A stretch of DNA of 64,000 nucleotides. It comes from Trichoplusia ni (Eukaryota; Arthropoda; Insecta; Lepidoptera; Noctuidae). The notes under the pieces are model-generated. The model saw nothing but the letters and a program-made list of their open reading frames with translations. It was not told where the DNA came from and made no database searches. Both the position numbers and the translations under genes were made by a program. The DNA is taken from contig NC_039479.1 in the NCBI RefSeq assembly GCF_003590095.1, positions 11,594,001 through 11,658,000 on the forward strand. Reading direction: 5' to 3'. Position 1 is the first letter of the stretch; the number at the start of each line of letters is the position of its first letter. Of this stretch, positions 62,868 through 64,000 are shown piece by piece.

Positions 62868-63007
62868 ACTGCGCATGTATTGTTTAGTACTCAGTACATG
62901 TTTACATCAGCTAAAATAATATAATATAGTATGATACGTAGATTATATGTTTACAATTTGTTTATGTGACTTTTTAAATAAAAGTGATTTTGTATTAAAA
63001 ATAAGTC

Positions 63008-63268
63008 ATGGGTGATACATTAATTTGTGTTATTTGCAACAAAAGTAGTGGCAAAATAACATTATTTTCTGACGAGACATTGAAAAAATGTGAATTAATT
63101 TTAAAATTGCGAAAAAAACATAACCTTAAGTACAATGACATCATTTTTCCACGTGAATACACAGAGGGTGGCTATCACAGGGAATGTTACAAATCATTCA
63201 CAGGGCTAATGAAAAAATATTTTACCTCAGAACCAAAAAATTCTCAAATTTTTAACAATTTAAGGTAA
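63008..63268 (+). CDS. Zinc-binding-type N-terminal exon within the inverted-repeat element
   Basis: A true ATG opens 86 codons. Seen: C7-x2-C10 near the start and H57-x2-C60 in GYHRECYKSFTGL, a CCHC arrangement that could bind one zinc; between them is a basic, helix-rich stretch (LKKCELILKLRKKHNLKY). The pattern CxxC...YHxxCYxxFT recurs in uncharacterised, apparently transposon-related proteins of insects (from memory; not checked). The stop TAA overlaps AAG|GTAATT, a good splice donor, so this is more likely exon 1 of a spliced gene than a complete 86-residue protein; later exons are not evident before the right arm. It sits midway between the arms. Function unknown; DNA or protein binding is a guess. 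Confidence 0.5.
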   Translation: MGDTLICVICNKSSGKITLFSDETLKKCELILKLRKKHNLKYNDIIFPREYTEGGYHRECYKSFTGLMKKYFTSEPKNSQIFNNLR

Positions 63269-63400
63269 TTGTAGCATCGAATGTCTTTCCTTAAGATGTT
63301 TTTAAAATTTACATAGATTATTAGTTAAATAAATCTGCGCCAAAAAGTTTATTTGCATGAGTCATTCTAATCACAAATCTCTTCTTAAGACATACAATGT

Positions 63401-63525
63401 TTGTCTGGCAAGGGGTTAGAACTATAAAAAATGTCTGGCTAATAAGGAAACATCATCTAATTATTACCCAAATATTATATATAGAAATCAGCTATTACAC
63501 TTTAACGTAAGTAATGATATAATTA
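63401..63525 (-). repeat. Internal duplicate of the right arm (300 bp offset)
   Basis: TTGTCTGGCAAGGGGTTAGA ACTATAAAAAATGTCTGGCT through AATCAGCTATTACACTTTAA CGTAAGTAATGATATAA is a direct repeat of 63701-63825, exactly 300 bp upstream and somewhat more diverged. The left side has no second copy, so the element is asymmetric. Confidence 0.8.
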
Positions 63526-64000
63526 ATATCATTCTTATCATTTATAACGAATATTTAATGAATAATAATTGAAGATAGCACATATTATTGTTTTAGTTGA
63601 TGTAAGCATGTATTAAATACTAAACAATACAAACGCATCTCACTCGCACCCACTTATATACATACTGCCTCGCGCTCGCTCCTACAGCTACCCTACATGC
63701 TTGTCTGGCAAGGGGTTGGAACTATAAAAAATGTCTGGCTAATGACGAAACATCATCTACTTATTACCCAAGTATTATATATAAAAATCAGCTTTTATAC
63801 TATAACGTAAGTTAAACTATAATTTCATGAACATTAAGGGTGTCTGGCAAGGGGTTGCCACGATGTGAAGTGTCTGGCAATGAAAAAGGGGGTTTTTTTA
63901 TAGTATTCTGAAGATAATATCAAAAAATCGCACTTTATTATTTGACGAATTTAGATCGGTATTTTACACACCTTTAGTACCGTTTACCTGCCTAAGCCAC

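Larger units (their letters stand above)
62258..64000. mobile_element. Long inverted-repeat mobile element, right end cut by the window
   Basis: Left arm 62258-62622 pairs with right arm 63636-64000 over about 365 bp without a gap; the pair sum is constant at 126258, with only a few mismatches. The arms start GTGGCTTAGGCAGGTAAACG and contain four copies each of a GCCAGACA motif, usually as CCCCTTGCCAGACA, plus a GGAGCGAGCGCGAGGCAG stretch. The interior carries a 40-bp tandem repeat (62776-62867), a small zinc-binding-type reading frame (63008-63268) and an extra copy of ~125 bp of the right arm (63401-63525). No transposase domain is visible. The outer ends and target duplication cannot be seen because pairing continues to the last base. 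Confidence 0.8.

Overview
The window is AT-rich, intron-split, repeat-laden nuclear DNA from an insect, almost certainly a moth or butterfly. Three things support this: a clear PGRMC1-type gene with consensus GT-AG introns, several repeat families typical of Lepidoptera (short Helitrons ending in CTAG, RTE-like LINE tails ending in GATGAT repeats, tRNA- and 5S-rRNA-derived SINEs), and no bacterial-style gene packing. A noctuoid host is possible but is only an impression.

Layout. Positions 1-48 kb hold no gene that I can support. This stretch is intergenic DNA, or intron of a larger gene, filled with short and mostly non-autonomous mobile elements: Helitron-like copies (1213-1452, 2534-2750, 18580-18839, 35171-35416), two 5S-derived SINEs (2773-3131, 30888-31241), tRNA-type SINE pieces, small inverted-repeat MITEs (14134-14313, 16927-17070, 20434-20557), and three very short retro-insertions with intact target-site duplications. 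A few GC-richer islands (37.1-37.4 kb, 39.6-39.95 kb) and one two-helix membrane-type reading frame (19369-19625) could be exons or regulatory DNA of an unseen gene.

The one solid gene, on the minus strand, is a PGRMC1/membrane-associated progesterone receptor component homologue. It has three coding exons (56734-56452, 49103-48954, 48174-48083) that join in phase into a 174-residue protein with an N-terminal membrane anchor and a cytochrome-b5-like heme-binding domain. Its 7.3-kb first intron carries SINEs and a 1365-bp transposon with 158-bp terminal inverted repeats, an 8-bp target duplication and a Helitron nested inside.

Downstream (57-62 kb) are further repeats and a 567-bp MITE. The right edge of the window (62258-64000 and beyond) is a large inverted-repeat element whose arms are about 365 bp and gap-free. 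Between the arms lies a short reading frame (63008-63268) with a CxxC...HxxC zinc-binding pattern and a splice-donor-like end. This is the best candidate for a poorly described mobile system in the window, but its right boundary is cut off.
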